Below, one piece after another: positions 53,446 through 62,641 of a DNA stretch of 64,000 bases. Positions within the stretch are counted from its first letter, which is position 1, and every line of letters starts with the position of its first letter. A program made the translations under genes and the position numbers. Origin of the DNA: Agrobacterium sp. RAC06 (lineage in GTDB: Bacteria; Pseudomonadota; Alphaproteobacteria; Rhizobiales; Rhizobiaceae); assembly GCF_001713475.1 (NCBI RefSeq), contig NZ_CP016499.1, positions 2,232,001-2,296,000 of the forward strand. The letters are read 5' to 3'. Below the pieces are notes generated by a model, which worked only from the letters and a program-made list of their open reading frames with translations, did not search any database and was not told the DNA's origin.

Positions 53446-55044
53446 TTACTCGGCGATGTCGACGTTTTCGAAGGTGAAGTCGCCAAGTGGGCTCTGGACG
53501 AAGCCAGAGACTTCCTTGCGCATCGGAACGATCGAGAGCGAATGGTCGATCGTGGCCCAAGGCGCTTCGCGCTTGAAGACGAGCTGCGCTTCTTCGTAGA
53601 GCTTGGTGCGCTCGGCCTGGTCGGAGGTGACCTTGGCCTTCTTCACCAGGGCGTCGAACTCCTCGTTGCACCACTGAGCGCGGTTGTTGCCGCCGACGGC
53701 AGAGCAGCCGAGCAGCGTGTCGAGGAAGTTGTCCGGGTCGCCGTTGTCGCCGGTCCAGCCGAGCATGACGGCGCCGTCACGATCCTTGGCCTTCGAGCGG
53801 TCGAGATACTCGGCCCATTCGTAGGAGACGATCTCGACGGTGACGCCGATCTTGGAGAAATCGTCCTGGATGATTTCAGCGGCGCGACGTGCGTTCAGCA
53901 TGTAGGGGCGCGAAACCGGCATTGCCCAGACCTTCATCGAAAGGCCGGTTACACCAGCGGCTTCGAGTTCTGCCTTCGCAGCTTCCAGGTCATACGCGTC
54001 GTCCTGAGTGGACTGGTTGTAAGACCACATGGTCGGCGGGATCGGGTTCTTGGCCGGAGTCGCCATGCCCTGGAATACGGCGTCGACGATGGCTTCCTTG
54101 TTGATCGCCTTGTTCAGCGCCTTACGCACTTCCGGCTTGTCGAACGGAGCCTGGGTCGTGTTGTAGGCCAGGTAAGCGACGTTCAGGCCTTCCTGTTCCA
54201 TGACCGTCAGAGCCGGGTCGGACTTCATGGTCTCGACGTCGGCTGCGTTCGGGAACGGCATCAGGTGGCATTCGCCAGCCTTGAGCTTCTGGTAACGAAC
54301 GGCAGCATCCGTGGTGATCGCGAAGACGAGATCGTCGATCTTCGGCGCGCCACCCCAATAATCGGCGTTCTTCTTGTAGCGGATGACGGCGTCCTGCTGG
54401 TAACCGACGAAGGAGAACGGACCCGTGCCGACCGGCATCTGGTTCAGCTGTTCCTTCTTGCCTTCAGCTTCGAGCTTGTCGGCATATTCCTTCGAAACGA
54501 TCGATGCGAAGGGCATTGCAAGGTTCGCGAGGAACGGTGCTTCCGGCTTGTTGAGCGTGATCTTGACCGTCATGTCGTCGACCTTTTCGATCGACTTGAT
54601 CAGCTCGGGGAAGCCCATGCCTGCGGCATATTCCCAGGAGGTGCCGGCAACATACTGGTTCCACGGATGATCGGCCTTCAGCTGGCGATCCAGCGAGAAG
54701 AGGACGTCATCGGCGTTGAAATCACGCGACGGAGTGAAGAACTCGGTCGTGTGGAACTTGACGCCCGAACGAAGCTTGAAGGTGTATTCGGTGCCTTCGG
54801 CGTTGACTTCATAGCTTTCGGCCAGACCGGCTTCCGCTTCGGTGGTGCCGGGCTTGAATTCCATCAGGCGGCTGTAGATCGGATGCGCGGAGGCATCAAA
54901 GGTCGTGCCGGCGGTGTACATGCCGGGATCGAAGCCTTCCGGCGATCCTTCCGAGCAGTAAACGAAGGTCTTGGCGCTTGCCGCGCCCGACAGGAAAGTG
55001 GCGGCAGCGAGTGCTGCAGCTGCAAGAGCGAACTTGGTTTTCAT
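53446..55044 (-). CDS. dppA: Dipeptide ABC transporter periplasmic binding protein DppA
   Basis: The 532-residue family-5 solute-binding protein has a signal peptide (1-24, GAASA-KT). It follows Escherichia coli DppA closely: KTFVYCSEGSPEGFDPGMYT, RPEAPFLA-like KPEAPFLANLAMPFASI, IPPTMWSYN, LSMKVWAMPVSRPYMLNARR and MLGWTGDNGDPDNFL. It binds di- and tripeptides for import by DppBCDF and may also handle heme or 5-aminolevulinate, as in other bacteria. Start ATG 55044 is preceded by GGGAGA. Confidence 0.93.
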   Translation of the reverse strand: MKTKFALAAAALAAATFLSGAASAKTFVYCSEGSPEGFDPGMYTAGTTFDASAHPIYSRLMEFKPGTTEAEAGLAESYEVNAEGTEYTFKLRSGVKFHTTEFFTPSRDFNADDVLFSLDRQLKADHPWNQYVAGTSWEYAAGMGFPELIKSIEKVDDMTVKITLNKPEAPFLANLAMPFASIVSKEYADKLEAEGKKEQLNQMPVGTGPFSFVGYQQDAVIRYKKNADYWGGAPKIDDLVFAITTDAAVRYQKLKAGECHLMPFPNAADVETMKSDPALTVMEQEGLNVAYLAYNTTQAPFDKPEVRKALNKAINKEAIVDAVFQGMATPAKNPIPPTMWSYNQSTQDDAYDLEAAKAELEAAGVTGLSMKVWAMPVSRPYMLNARRAAEIIQDDFSKIGVTVEIVSYEWAEYLDRSKAKDRDGAVMLGWTGDNGDPDNFLDTLLGCSAVGGNNRAQWCNEEFDALVKKAKVTSDQAERTKLYEEAQLVFKREAPWATIDHSLSIVPMRKEVSGFVQSPLGDFTFENVDIAE

Positions 55045-55534
55045 GAACAGTCTCCCAAAGGCAAAGGACGAGCGTCCTCGCCGGTTCTTTTGGTCCCGCG
55101 GCGCGTGGATCGCGCCCGTGTTTTGTGAAGGTCGGGGTCAACCGGTCTTCCGGCGATCGAAGGGTCTCCAGCCGCGCGTCGTAATCTGACAAGCAGCAGA
55201 GGTCGTCCACTCGATCACTGATGCAGTGTCTTATCGCCTTCGGAAACGTTGTAAAGAGAGATTCGGCTCAATTCCGTCACAGAATTGGTCTGGTTTTCGC
55301 CACAATAGACGGATGGCAGTTCAAATGTTTTCTAAAACGACAGGTCGCTTTGGGAACTCATCGAACATTAGAGATCTTTGATTGACCCTAAGAATCAAGG
55401 CCGCGCCACGTAGTGCGTCGCAAAAAGACAAGGACATTTGGCCGAGTCGCGGTGGTCTAGCAACGGAAAGAAAATTTATCAACCGATCAAAAAAAACAAT
55501 GAAACGCAACGCCATCGGCACGGGCGAAAAGGGG
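55045..55534. other. Intergenic region upstream of dppA
   Basis: About 490 bases without a supportable gene. The part nearest dppA contains its ribosome binding site and presumably its promoter. The far part (55300-55530) is A-rich on the plus strand, and its short reading frames have no recognisable product. I see no clear operator. Confidence 0.5.
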
Positions 55535-55567
55535 AAGGAGGAGAGGCTTGGGGACCCTCTCCTCCTC
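55535..55567 (-). terminator. Terminator of the RND efflux operon
   Basis: GGAGGAGAGG (55537-55546) and CCTCTCCTCC (55556-55565) form a perfect 10-bp stem with a 9-nt loop. On the minus strand it comes about 10 nt after the RND stop and is followed by TTCCCCTTTTC. Confidence 0.75.
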
Positions 55568-55575
55568 TCCTTCAG

Positions 55576-58500
55576 TCACGCTTTGTGGGGAGAGCGACCG
55601 AAGAAGAAAGCATAGGCTGCAGGCAGAACCAGAATGGTCAGGACGGTTGCGACCAGAATGCCGCCCATCATCGCGTAAGCCAGCGGCCCCCAGAAGATGC
55701 CGCGTGAAATCGGGATCAGCGCGAGAACTGCGGTCAGCGCCGTCAGCATGATTGGGCGGAAGCGGCGGACAGCCGATCCGATGATCGCTTCACGCCGTTC
55801 CATGCCAGCTGCGATGTCCTGGTCGATCTGGTCGATCAAAATGATCGAGTTGCGGATGATGATGCCGAGCAGGGCGATAACGCCAAGGATCGCGACAAAT
55901 CCGAAGGGGGCGCCTGAAATGAGGAGGGCCGCGGCGGCCCCGATGATGCCGAGCGGTCCGGTCGCCAGCACCAGCATGGCCTTGCCGAAATGCTGAAGCT
56001 GGATCATTAGCAGCACCACAATGACCAGCAGCATGATCGGCGCCTTGGCCGCAATCGAATTCTGGCTCTCGGCGCTGTCCTCCGCTCCGCCCTGGATCTC
56101 GATCGCGTAACCAGCCGGCAGGCTGTCGCGCAAGGACTGCATTTCGTCGAACATCTTCAAGGTCACGTCGTTCGATTGCAGACCGTCCGGCAAGGTGGCT
56201 CGCACCGTGATCGTCGGCAAACGATTGCGACGCCATTCGATGCCCTGCTCCAGCTTCGGCACGACCTTGGCAATCTGCGACAAGGGGATGAATGCCCCGA
56301 GATCGGTCGGGACATAGATCGAATTGACTGCCGTCAACAGGCGGCGGCTATCTTCCGGCTCCCGGGCCACGATCGAGATTGTTTCCTCACCGGCGCGAAC
56401 ATCGGCGAGTGGCGCACCGCTCATTGTCGCCTGCAGCATCTGACGCAGGCGCTGTGAGGAGACGCCGAGGGCACGGGCACGATCCTGGTCGACGACCAGC
56501 GTCATCGCGGGGACCGGCTCAAGCCAGTCGTCATGGACAGCCTGCAAAACGGGGTTCTGGTTGAAGCGCGCCTTTACCTGATCGGCAATGCGACGAACCT
56601 CGTCCCGCTCCGGTCCGCTTACACGCATCTGCACGGCCCATCCGGTCGGCGGCCCTAGGAACAGTCGATCGACCTTACCGCGCACCGAGGGGAAGTCTTC
56701 CGCCAGTGCCATGCGCAACTTGGTGATCAGACGTTCGCGCGCATCCTCGTCCCTCGCCATGACCAAGAGCTGGGCATAGTTCGGATTGCGCAACTGCTGG
56801 TCGAGCGGCAGGAAGAAGCGCGGCGCGCCCTCACCCACATAGGTTGCGACGAAGCGCTGATCCGGATCGGTCAGCAATACCGCTTCGAGGCGCCGGGCCT
56901 CAGCCTCGACTTCCTTGATCGAGGTACCCTCGGGCAACCACATGTCGACAAGGATTTCCGGTCGTGACGACTGCGGGAAGAAGTTCTTCGGGATGAACTG
57001 GAAGGACCAGAGGCTGACCGCAAAGATGGCGAGCGTCGAGACGATCACGATGATGCGGTGCTCCACCGCCCAGGAGACGGTCGCACGGAGGCGACGATAG
57101 AAGCGGGTGTCGAAAGCGTCGTGATGGCTGCCGGCATGGGCCCTCTGCTTCAGGATCATGTAACCGAGCCAGGGCGTGAAGTAGACGGCGACGAACCAGG
57201 AAATGACCAGGGAGATACCCACGACATAAAACAGCGAGCGGACATATTCACCGGCTGTCGATTCCGCGAAGCCGACCGGGATGAAACCGGCTGTGGTTAT
57301 GAGTGTTCCGGTGAGCATTGGAAAGGCCGTCGAGGAATAGGCGAAACTCGCCGCATCCAGCTTCTCAAGCCCCTCCTCCAGTTTTCGCTCCATCATCTCC
57401 ACGACGATCATCGCGTCATCGACCAGCAGGCCTAGCGCGATGATCAGGGCACCGAGCGAGATCCGCTGCAGGTCGAGCCCGAGTTCGTACATGACGGCGA
57501 AGGTTGCGGCGAGCACCAGCGGTATGGCGATCGCAATCACCAGGCCAGAGCGCCAGCCGATGGAGACGAAGGAGACGACGAGCACGATCAGCAGGGCTTC
57601 GCCGAGCGCCTTCATGAATTCACCGATTGCCTCGCGAACCACTTCCGGCTGGTTGGAAATCTGCGATACCTCGAGGCCGATTGGCAGCGTCGCCTCGAAA
57701 CGCTCCAGCGTCTCCTCCACGGCATCACCGACATCGGTCACCTTGAAGCCCTTGGCCATGACGACGCCGACCTGGACGGAGTCCTTGCCGTTGAACCGGA
57801 ACTTGCGCTGGTAGGGATCCTCGAGACCTTCGGTGACCGTGGCGATATCGCCCAGACGCGTGACCTGGTTGCCGGAATTCAGGCGCAGTTCGCGGATGTC
57901 TTCCGCGGCGGAGAAACCGCCATCGACGGATATGCGGACCGATCGGGATCCCGTGTCGATACTCCCGGTGGCATCAATCGCATTCTGGCCGGCAAGTGCG
58001 CTCTGCAGGTCGGTGAAGGTCAGACCGCGTTCGGCAAGCGCCTTGGACGACACTTCGATAAAGATCTTCTGCGGTTGATCGCCCAAGATCACCGCCTTTT
58101 CGACCCCTTCGGTCGACAAGAGGACATCGCGCGCCTGGATCGCATGCTGCTTGAGCTCGGGATAGCTGTAGCCATCGCCTGTCAGCGCATAGAGCGTGAT
58201 GTAGGTATCGCCGAACTCGTCGTTGAAATATGGGCCCAGCAGACCTTCGGGCAGCTCGTTCTCGATGTCGCCGACCTTCTTGCGGACCTGGTAGAAGGCA
58301 TCAGCCACATCATCGGCATCGGTATTGCCCGTCACCTGCAGCGTGATGATCGCCGAACCCGGTCGGGTGTAGGACTTGACCCAGTCCAGATAGGGCGTCT
58401 CCTGCAGCTTGCGCTCGATCTTGTTGACCACCTGATCCTGCATGTCGGCCAGCGATGCGCCCGGCCAGAAGGCCTGCACCACCATGACGCGGAAGGTGAA

Positions 58501-58647
58501 GTCCGGATCTTCCTTCTGGCCCATTCGCATCAGTCCGAAGAGACCCGTCAGGATGATGAGGCCGAAGAGGAAACGGGCTATGCTGGGATGAGCGATGGCC
58601 CAACGGGACAGGTTGAACGAGCCCGGCTCGACAGGAGAGTTTGTCAT
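55576..58647 (-). CDS. RND-family efflux pump inner-membrane transporter
   Basis: The 1023-residue AcrB/MdtB-like protein has the twelve-helix RND layout with two large periplasmic loops. The N-terminus RFLFGLIILTGLFGLMRM follows a short cytoplasmic stretch. Proton-relay residues are in GLLVDDAMIVVEMMERKLEE (helix 4). The second half shows IRNSIILIDQIDQD and the ISRGIFWGPLAYAMMGGILV ending. The loops QEDPDFTFRVM and PGASLADMQDQV are typical of the hydrophobe/amphiphile group with PEDP-like motifs. It works with the fusion protein 36 nt upstream. No outer-membrane channel gene is present in the operon. Confidence 0.93.
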   Translation of the reverse strand: MTNSPVEPGSFNLSRWAIAHPSIARFLFGLIILTGLFGLMRMGQKEDPDFTFRVMVVQAFWPGASLADMQDQVVNKIERKLQETPYLDWVKSYTRPGSAIITLQVTGNTDADDVADAFYQVRKKVGDIENELPEGLLGPYFNDEFGDTYITLYALTGDGYSYPELKQHAIQARDVLLSTEGVEKAVILGDQPQKIFIEVSSKALAERGLTFTDLQSALAGQNAIDATGSIDTGSRSVRISVDGGFSAAEDIRELRLNSGNQVTRLGDIATVTEGLEDPYQRKFRFNGKDSVQVGVVMAKGFKVTDVGDAVEETLERFEATLPIGLEVSQISNQPEVVREAIGEFMKALGEALLIVLVVSFVSIGWRSGLVIAIAIPLVLAATFAVMYELGLDLQRISLGALIIALGLLVDDAMIVVEMMERKLEEGLEKLDAASFAYSSTAFPMLTGTLITTAGFIPVGFAESTAGEYVRSLFYVVGISLVISWFVAVYFTPWLGYMILKQRAHAGSHHDAFDTRFYRRLRATVSWAVEHRIIVIVSTLAIFAVSLWSFQFIPKNFFPQSSRPEILVDMWLPEGTSIKEVEAEARRLEAVLLTDPDQRFVATYVGEGAPRFFLPLDQQLRNPNYAQLLVMARDEDARERLITKLRMALAEDFPSVRGKVDRLFLGPPTGWAVQMRVSGPERDEVRRIADQVKARFNQNPVLQAVHDDWLEPVPAMTLVVDQDRARALGVSSQRLRQMLQATMSGAPLADVRAGEETISIVAREPEDSRRLLTAVNSIYVPTDLGAFIPLSQIAKVVPKLEQGIEWRRNRLPTITVRATLPDGLQSNDVTLKMFDEMQSLRDSLPAGYAIEIQGGAEDSAESQNSIAAKAPIMLLVIVVLLMIQLQHFGKAMLVLATGPLGIIGAAAALLISGAPFGFVAILGVIALLGIIIRNSIILIDQIDQDIAAGMERREAIIGSAVRRFRPIMLTALTAVLALIPISRGIFWGPLAYAMMGGILVATVLTILVLPAAYAFFFGRSPHKA

Positions 58648-58683
58648 GATTGAAATGTCCCGAAGGTAGGGGGCGCGCTGGGC

Positions 58684-59841
58684 TTACCGGGTTGCGGCGT
58701 CGGGCGTGACGGTGGCGGTTGTCGGACCAGCCTCGGCCGAGCGCGAGAGGTTCTCGTTGGCCAGCCGAACCTTCATGTCTTCCGCCATGAACTGCGTGCC
58801 TGCCACGACCACGAGATCACCGGGCTTCAAGCCTGCAGACACCTGGATACCCGTATCGGAAAACGTGTCGATCGTGACCGATCGCGCATGGACCGTGGCG
58901 TCGGTCCGATCGACGGTCCAGACTTTCGGCTGCTTGGCGGCATCCTGAGCAAGGGCGGAAAGTGGCAGTTCGAACAGGCTCTTGTCCGATGGTGCCAGCG
59001 CCGTCACACGCGCGGTCATGCCAAGCAGGATCTGCGGATTGTCGGGAAGCGTGATGCGCACGGCAAAGGTTCGCGACGTTGCATCCGCGCTGCCCGCAAC
59101 TTCGCGGACGGTGCCTTTGAGGGCAAGGCCATCCTTCGACCAGAAGCCGACTTCGACCTCCTTGCCGGGGGCGAATGCAAAGATCTCGTTTTCCGGCACT
59201 GCGATGAGTGCTTCCTTCTCCCCGTCGGCCGCGACCGTGACAACAGGGCTGCCTGCCGCCACAACCTGGCCGGCGTCCGCGCTGATGGCGGTGACAATGC
59301 CCGGCTTGTCCGCCTTCAACTCGCCATAGGCGACCTGGTTTCTCGCCTGCTCAAGCGAGGAACGCTGGCTGTCGCGCGTGGCGAGGGCCTGATTGTAGGT
59401 GAGTTGCGCCTGCTCAAGCTGCGCCTTGGTCGTCACCTGCTGGCGGTAGAGGGCATCTGCACGTTTCAGGGCGAAGTCCGCCGTTTCCAGCTGGCGGTCG
59501 GCGGCGGCGAGGCTCGCCTCGGCACTGCGCATCTGCAACTGGTAATCCGTCACATCGAGGCGCGCCAGAACATCACCCGGCATCACACGATCCCCAATAT
59601 CGACCGGGCGCTCGATGATCTTGCCGGCCACGCGGAAACCGGTGGCGGCCTCACTGCGGGCCTTTACCGTTCCGGAATAACGCAATTCACGCGCGGTCGA
59701 CGGCGCCTCGACTTCGAGCACCTTCACGGGGCGAAGGCTCGGCTGCTCCACAGTTTCTGCCCCGCCTTCCGTGCAGGCTGCGAGCCCGAAGGCGGCGAAA
59801 AGGGACAATGCAGTCAGGGACAGGCGGGCGCTGGCGGACAT
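58684..59841 (-). CDS. RND efflux periplasmic adaptor (membrane-fusion protein)
   Basis: The 385-residue protein has a lipoprotein-type signal with lipobox LAAC at about 20-23 (FGLAACTEGG), so it is likely anchored as a lipoprotein. It has a barrel-sandwich (SGTVKARSEAATGFRVAGKI), an alpha-hairpin (about 90-170) and a beta-barrel domain (RTFAVRITLPDNPQILLGMT). It connects the RND pump to an outer-membrane channel encoded elsewhere. It lies between the TetR gene and the RND gene. Confidence 0.92.
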   Translation of the reverse strand: MSASARLSLTALSLFAAFGLAACTEGGAETVEQPSLRPVKVLEVEAPSTARELRYSGTVKARSEAATGFRVAGKIIERPVDIGDRVMPGDVLARLDVTDYQLQMRSAEASLAAADRQLETADFALKRADALYRQQVTTKAQLEQAQLTYNQALATRDSQRSSLEQARNQVAYGELKADKPGIVTAISADAGQVVAAGSPVVTVAADGEKEALIAVPENEIFAFAPGKEVEVGFWSKDGLALKGTVREVAGSADATSRTFAVRITLPDNPQILLGMTARVTALAPSDKSLFELPLSALAQDAAKQPKVWTVDRTDATVHARSVTIDTFSDTGIQVSAGLKPGDLVVVAGTQFMAEDMKVRLANENLSRSAEAGPTTATVTPDAATR

Positions 59842-59865
59842 AGTGGTTCCTCCCCGGCGGGGGTC

Positions 59866-60468
59866 TCAGACTTTGAGGGCTCGGATGGCAAATTCGGTCA
59901 GATCTTCCGGACCAGCGCGATTGGTCTTGCCAATACACTGGGCGACCATCTGGGGATGGTGCAATGGCGAGGTCGCCGCGCCGAAACAGCGCGCCGCATG
60001 GGCCGGATCGCCCTTGGCGAACTCTCCCTTTTCCATGCCTTCGGCAATGATGTCTGTCAGGATGGCCTGGATTTCGTCGATATGCTGATCAATGACACCC
60101 CAGCTCTGCTCGATTGCGGCCACGACCATGTCATGCACCTTGCGCTCATCGAGCATGGTGGCCACGGTGAACTCGAAAAGCGTCATGGAATAGCGGCGCA
60201 GCCTTTCCTCCGCGCTGACCGGAAGGGCGGCGATGGACTGGGCGATTGACAGGCTCTGGTGCAAGAGGCGGGCGCAGACGCCCTCCAGCAACTCGCTCTT
60301 CGAGCCGAAAAACCTGTAGATGTTGGCAGGCGACATGCCGAGTTCCTTCGCCACATCGGCGACCGTCGTCTTGCTATAGCCATAGTGTCGAAACTGCCGC
60401 TCCGCCGCCTCGAGGATGCGGGTGGCCATATCGGCTGTTTCGGTGGCCTGGACTGCGCTTGGGGTCAT
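59866..60468 (-). CDS. TetR-family repressor of the RND efflux operon
   Basis: The 200-residue protein has an N-terminal HTH (about 14-60: ATRILEAAERQFRHYGYSKT, TVADVAKELGMSPANIYRFF) and a C-terminal ligand domain similar to the TetR_C_7 group. It is the first gene of the operon, 24 nt before the fusion-protein gene, and its start codon is directly downstream of interleaved inverted repeats. Autoregulation with release by a pump substrate is likely. Confidence 0.92.
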   Translation of the reverse strand: MTPSAVQATETADMATRILEAAERQFRHYGYSKTTVADVAKELGMSPANIYRFFGSKSELLEGVCARLLHQSLSIAQSIAALPVSAEERLRRYSMTLFEFTVATMLDERKVHDMVVAAIEQSWGVIDQHIDEIQAILTDIIAEGMEKGEFAKGDPAHAARCFGAATSPLHHPQMVAQCIGKTNRAGPEDLTEFAIRALKV

Positions 60469-60471
60469 GAT

Positions 60472-60525
60472 GATTTACGTCTGACGATTTTTGAATTTCG
60501 TTAGCCGTAAATCAAAAATCGTCAG
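60472..60525. promoter_or_regulatory. Interleaved inverted repeats at the TetR/RND promoter
   Basis: CTGACGATTTTTGA (60481-60494) and TCAAAAATCGTCAG (60512-60525) are perfect 14-bp inverted arms with a 17-nt spacer. A second pair, GATTTACG (60472-60479) and CGTAAATC (60506-60513), overlaps it. The element starts 4 nt upstream of the TetR start codon and probably overlaps the promoter. It is a strong candidate for the TetR operator, possibly bound by two dimers. Confidence 0.7.
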
Positions 60526-60740
60526 CGGTCAATCAGATGAGAGGAACAGCGTGTGAGAATGGTGGGCACGGTCCCGCTGCGCAGCAGAACCACTGCGTGC
60601 GGGAATAGGAAGCGCCGATCACCGTGAAGAAAGACCTAAGATGCAGATGTAACGCCCGACCTTTTCAGGACGCCAAGCAAACGCTTTGTGCAAGATCCAA
60701 GGGGATGGGGGCAGACGATAAATCTGGGAAGATCGGAGAA

Positions 60741-60790
60741 TGGTGCCCGGAGGCGGATTTGAACCACCGACACGCGGATTTTCAAACCGC
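60741..60790 (-). other. 3' fragment of a tRNA-Phe gene (attachment-site duplicate)
   Basis: Read on the minus strand, this 50-nt stretch has the anticodon arm GCGGTTTGAAAATCCGC, variable loop GTGTC, T-arm GGTGGTTCAAATCCGCC and acceptor 3' strand TCCGGGCA-CCA of alphaproteobacterial tRNA-Phe(GAA). The 5' half (acceptor GCCCGG, D-arm) is missing, and the anticodon stem has one mismatch. Such a fragment is the usual trace left when an element integrates into the 3' part of a tRNA gene. The intact tRNA-Phe would lie at the far end of the element, beyond 64000. Confidence 0.8.
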
Positions 60791-60988
60791 TTTTGCTGTC
60801 GGAATACTGTGCACTTGGCTGAAACAGCACGTCAAACTACCACCCCGAAATCAATCACTTAAGTCACAAATGTCAAGGTCTCTTGAGCGTCTCTACGTCA
60901 TTGGTGGCGACACTGCTCCATACAGAGCGGCCTTCAGCTCAACTGCCCACGAGACCCCTTCTGCGACGATGTCGAATGGGAGGTGGGC

Positions 60989-61750
60989 ATGACCAATCAC
61001 CGTCCGTTTCGAGAAGTGAAACTGCAGTGGCTCCAGCAACTGAGCTGCGACAAGGATCTCAGCGATAACGCTCGGTCGGTAGCATTGTACATCGTCACCA
61101 CACACATGAACGGCCACACCGAGAAGGCGTGGCCGTCCTATCGAACGATTGCCGACGCGACCGGCAAGAGCGTCAAGACCATCCAGCGTGCGATCCGGGA
61201 ACTCGAAGACAAACAGTGGCTCGATGTCCGGCGCGGGAATGGAACAGGGCACAATACAGAATATCGTCCCTCTGCGTTGTCGATCCTACGAGCATCCGAG
61301 GCACGTGAAAAGACGGACAGAATTGTCACCCTTCGCCCAGACGAAGGCGGCCAGATCCGTCCACGAAGGCAGTCAGATATGTCCGGCAAAGGCGGTCAGA
61401 TATGTCCACCGAATCCAGAGAAAGAAAAAATATATAAACCTAACGCGCGCGAAGAGGCGCAATCCCGCCCCGAAAGACCGTCAGCGGTCCCGTTGGTGTT
61501 CGTACCCGCGACAAGGACTGCTCAGATCGACCAATGGCGCATCTGGCTGAGAGAAAGTCAGCTTCCTGACATCGAGGCGCTTAGTCTGATGACCGTCGTT
61601 GGCGGTAGGTCAGGTTACTCGCTGCCAGGCAATTGGCCACCGGGTGACGCAGCAGCGGGACGTCTTTCAACAATCGCATTCCTGAGACAGCGCCACGCTC
61701 ACCTTGCCAACCGCTGGGCCGGCCAGACCGACATCCGCCGGGCATCGTGA
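60989..61750 (+). CDS. Helix-turn-helix protein, plasmid/phage replication-like
   Basis: The 253-residue protein has an N-terminal HTH_36-type winged helix (about 20-85: LSDNARSVALYIVTTHMNGH, WPSYRTIADATGKSVKTIQR, IRELEDKQWLDVRRG). A polar linker and a C-terminal part without a recognisable family follow (IDQWRIWLRESQLPDIEALS). Similar proteins in Rhizobiales elements are annotated as replication or regulatory proteins. Start ATG 60989 is preceded by GGGAGG. Function is not established. Confidence 0.7.
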   Translation: MTNHRPFREVKLQWLQQLSCDKDLSDNARSVALYIVTTHMNGHTEKAWPSYRTIADATGKSVKTIQRAIRELEDKQWLDVRRGNGTGHNTEYRPSALSILRASEAREKTDRIVTLRPDEGGQIRPRRQSDMSGKGGQICPPNPEKEKIYKPNAREEAQSRPERPSAVPLVFVPATRTAQIDQWRIWLRESQLPDIEALSLMTVVGGRSGYSLPGNWPPGDAAAGRLSTIAFLRQRHAHLANRWAGQTDIRRAS

Positions 61751-61803
61751 ACCTGTTGAAAGGTAACGCTATGTGTAATATGTATTCGGGGATTTGAGCT
61801 GAC

Positions 61804-62187
61804 ATGCGCATTTTCAAAAATGCTTGGTTCGACAAATTCGCACGCAAAGCGCACATCACAGATGGATTGTTGATGGACGCGATTAGGCGTGCTGAGCTCG
61901 GATTGATCGATGCGGATCTTGGTGGCGGGCTTATCAAGCAACGACTGGCAAGGCCAGGTCGCGGAAAGTCTGGTGGCTACCGAACGCTTGTTCTGTTTCG
62001 CTCCGGGGAGCGTGCAGTCTTCGTGTTCGGCTTCTCCAAGAATGACCGCGCGAACATCAGCGCTGAGGATGAAGTGGCGCTCAAAAAAGCTGCAAAACTG
62101 ATTCTCGGCCTACCGGACGACGCTATGGCCAGAGAAGTACAAAGCGGCAGGATGAAGGAGGTAACGGGTAGTGAGCAAGGGCTATAA
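61804..62187 (+). CDS. RelE-family type II toxin (COG4737-like)
   Basis: The 127-residue protein has the RelE2-type pattern: MRIFKNAWFDKFARKAHITD, GGGLIKQRLARPGRGKSGGY, then RTLVLFRSGERAVFVFGFSK and EDEVALKKAAKLIL. Members of this group inhibit translation. Its 3' end overlaps the start of a HTH gene by 17 nt, the reverse of the usual antitoxin-first order but normal for HigBA-like pairs. It lies in the integrated element, where it may stabilise the element. Confidence 0.85.
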   Translation: MRIFKNAWFDKFARKAHITDGLLMDAIRRAELGLIDADLGGGLIKQRLARPGRGKSGGYRTLVLFRSGERAVFVFGFSKNDRANISAEDEVALKKAAKLILGLPDDAMAREVQSGRMKEVTGSEQGL

Positions 62188-62488
62188 GAGCGAGATCATG
62201 GCTTCTGTCCACGAGATGGTCGAAGGCCTTCACCAAAGTGGAGCAGTGGACAAACGCACGATGCGCGAGTTCGACATGGCCTGCCTCAAAGAGGTTCAAT
62301 CAATTGAGCCAGGTGAGATCCGTATGATCCGCGAGCGAGAGCAGGTCTCGCAACCAGTATTTGCGAGGTATCTGAATGTGAGCAAAGGCCTCGTCTCCGA
62401 CTGGGAGCGCGGGGTAAAGAAGCCAGGAGGCCCTGCTCTGCGGCTGCTTACGGTCATCAAGGCCAAAGGACTTCAAGCGATCGCTTGA
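62171..62488 (+). CDS. HTH antitoxin (YiaG/HigA-like)
   Basis: The 105-residue protein has a C-terminal XRE-type HTH (about 52-100: IRMIREREQVSQPVFARYLN, VSKGLVSDWERGVKKPGGPA) and an N-terminal helical part likely to contact the toxin. It starts with GTG at 62171 inside the toxin gene, so the two are translationally coupled. It probably neutralises the toxin and represses the pair. Confidence 0.88.
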   Translation: MSKGYKSEIMASVHEMVEGLHQSGAVDKRTMREFDMACLKEVQSIEPGEIRMIREREQVSQPVFARYLNVSKGLVSDWERGVKKPGGPALRLLTVIKAKGLQAIA

Positions 62489-62641
62489 GGAACACGCTAT
62501 CGCGCAACTGACGCGAATTTCTTGAGTGGCCAATTTGGGGCCGATGGCCGACAGTCCGCTTTTGCACCACGTGGCGCAAAAGCGGACTTCTTACATGAGC
62601 ATCCTCAAGAATGTGCCTGAGCCTCGCCCCAAGGACGCCCG

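Noticed and set aside
60741..60850. Complete tRNA gene
   Set aside because: The D-arm and 5' acceptor strand cannot be found to the right of the anticodon arm, and the anticodon stem has a mismatch. It is a 3' fragment only.
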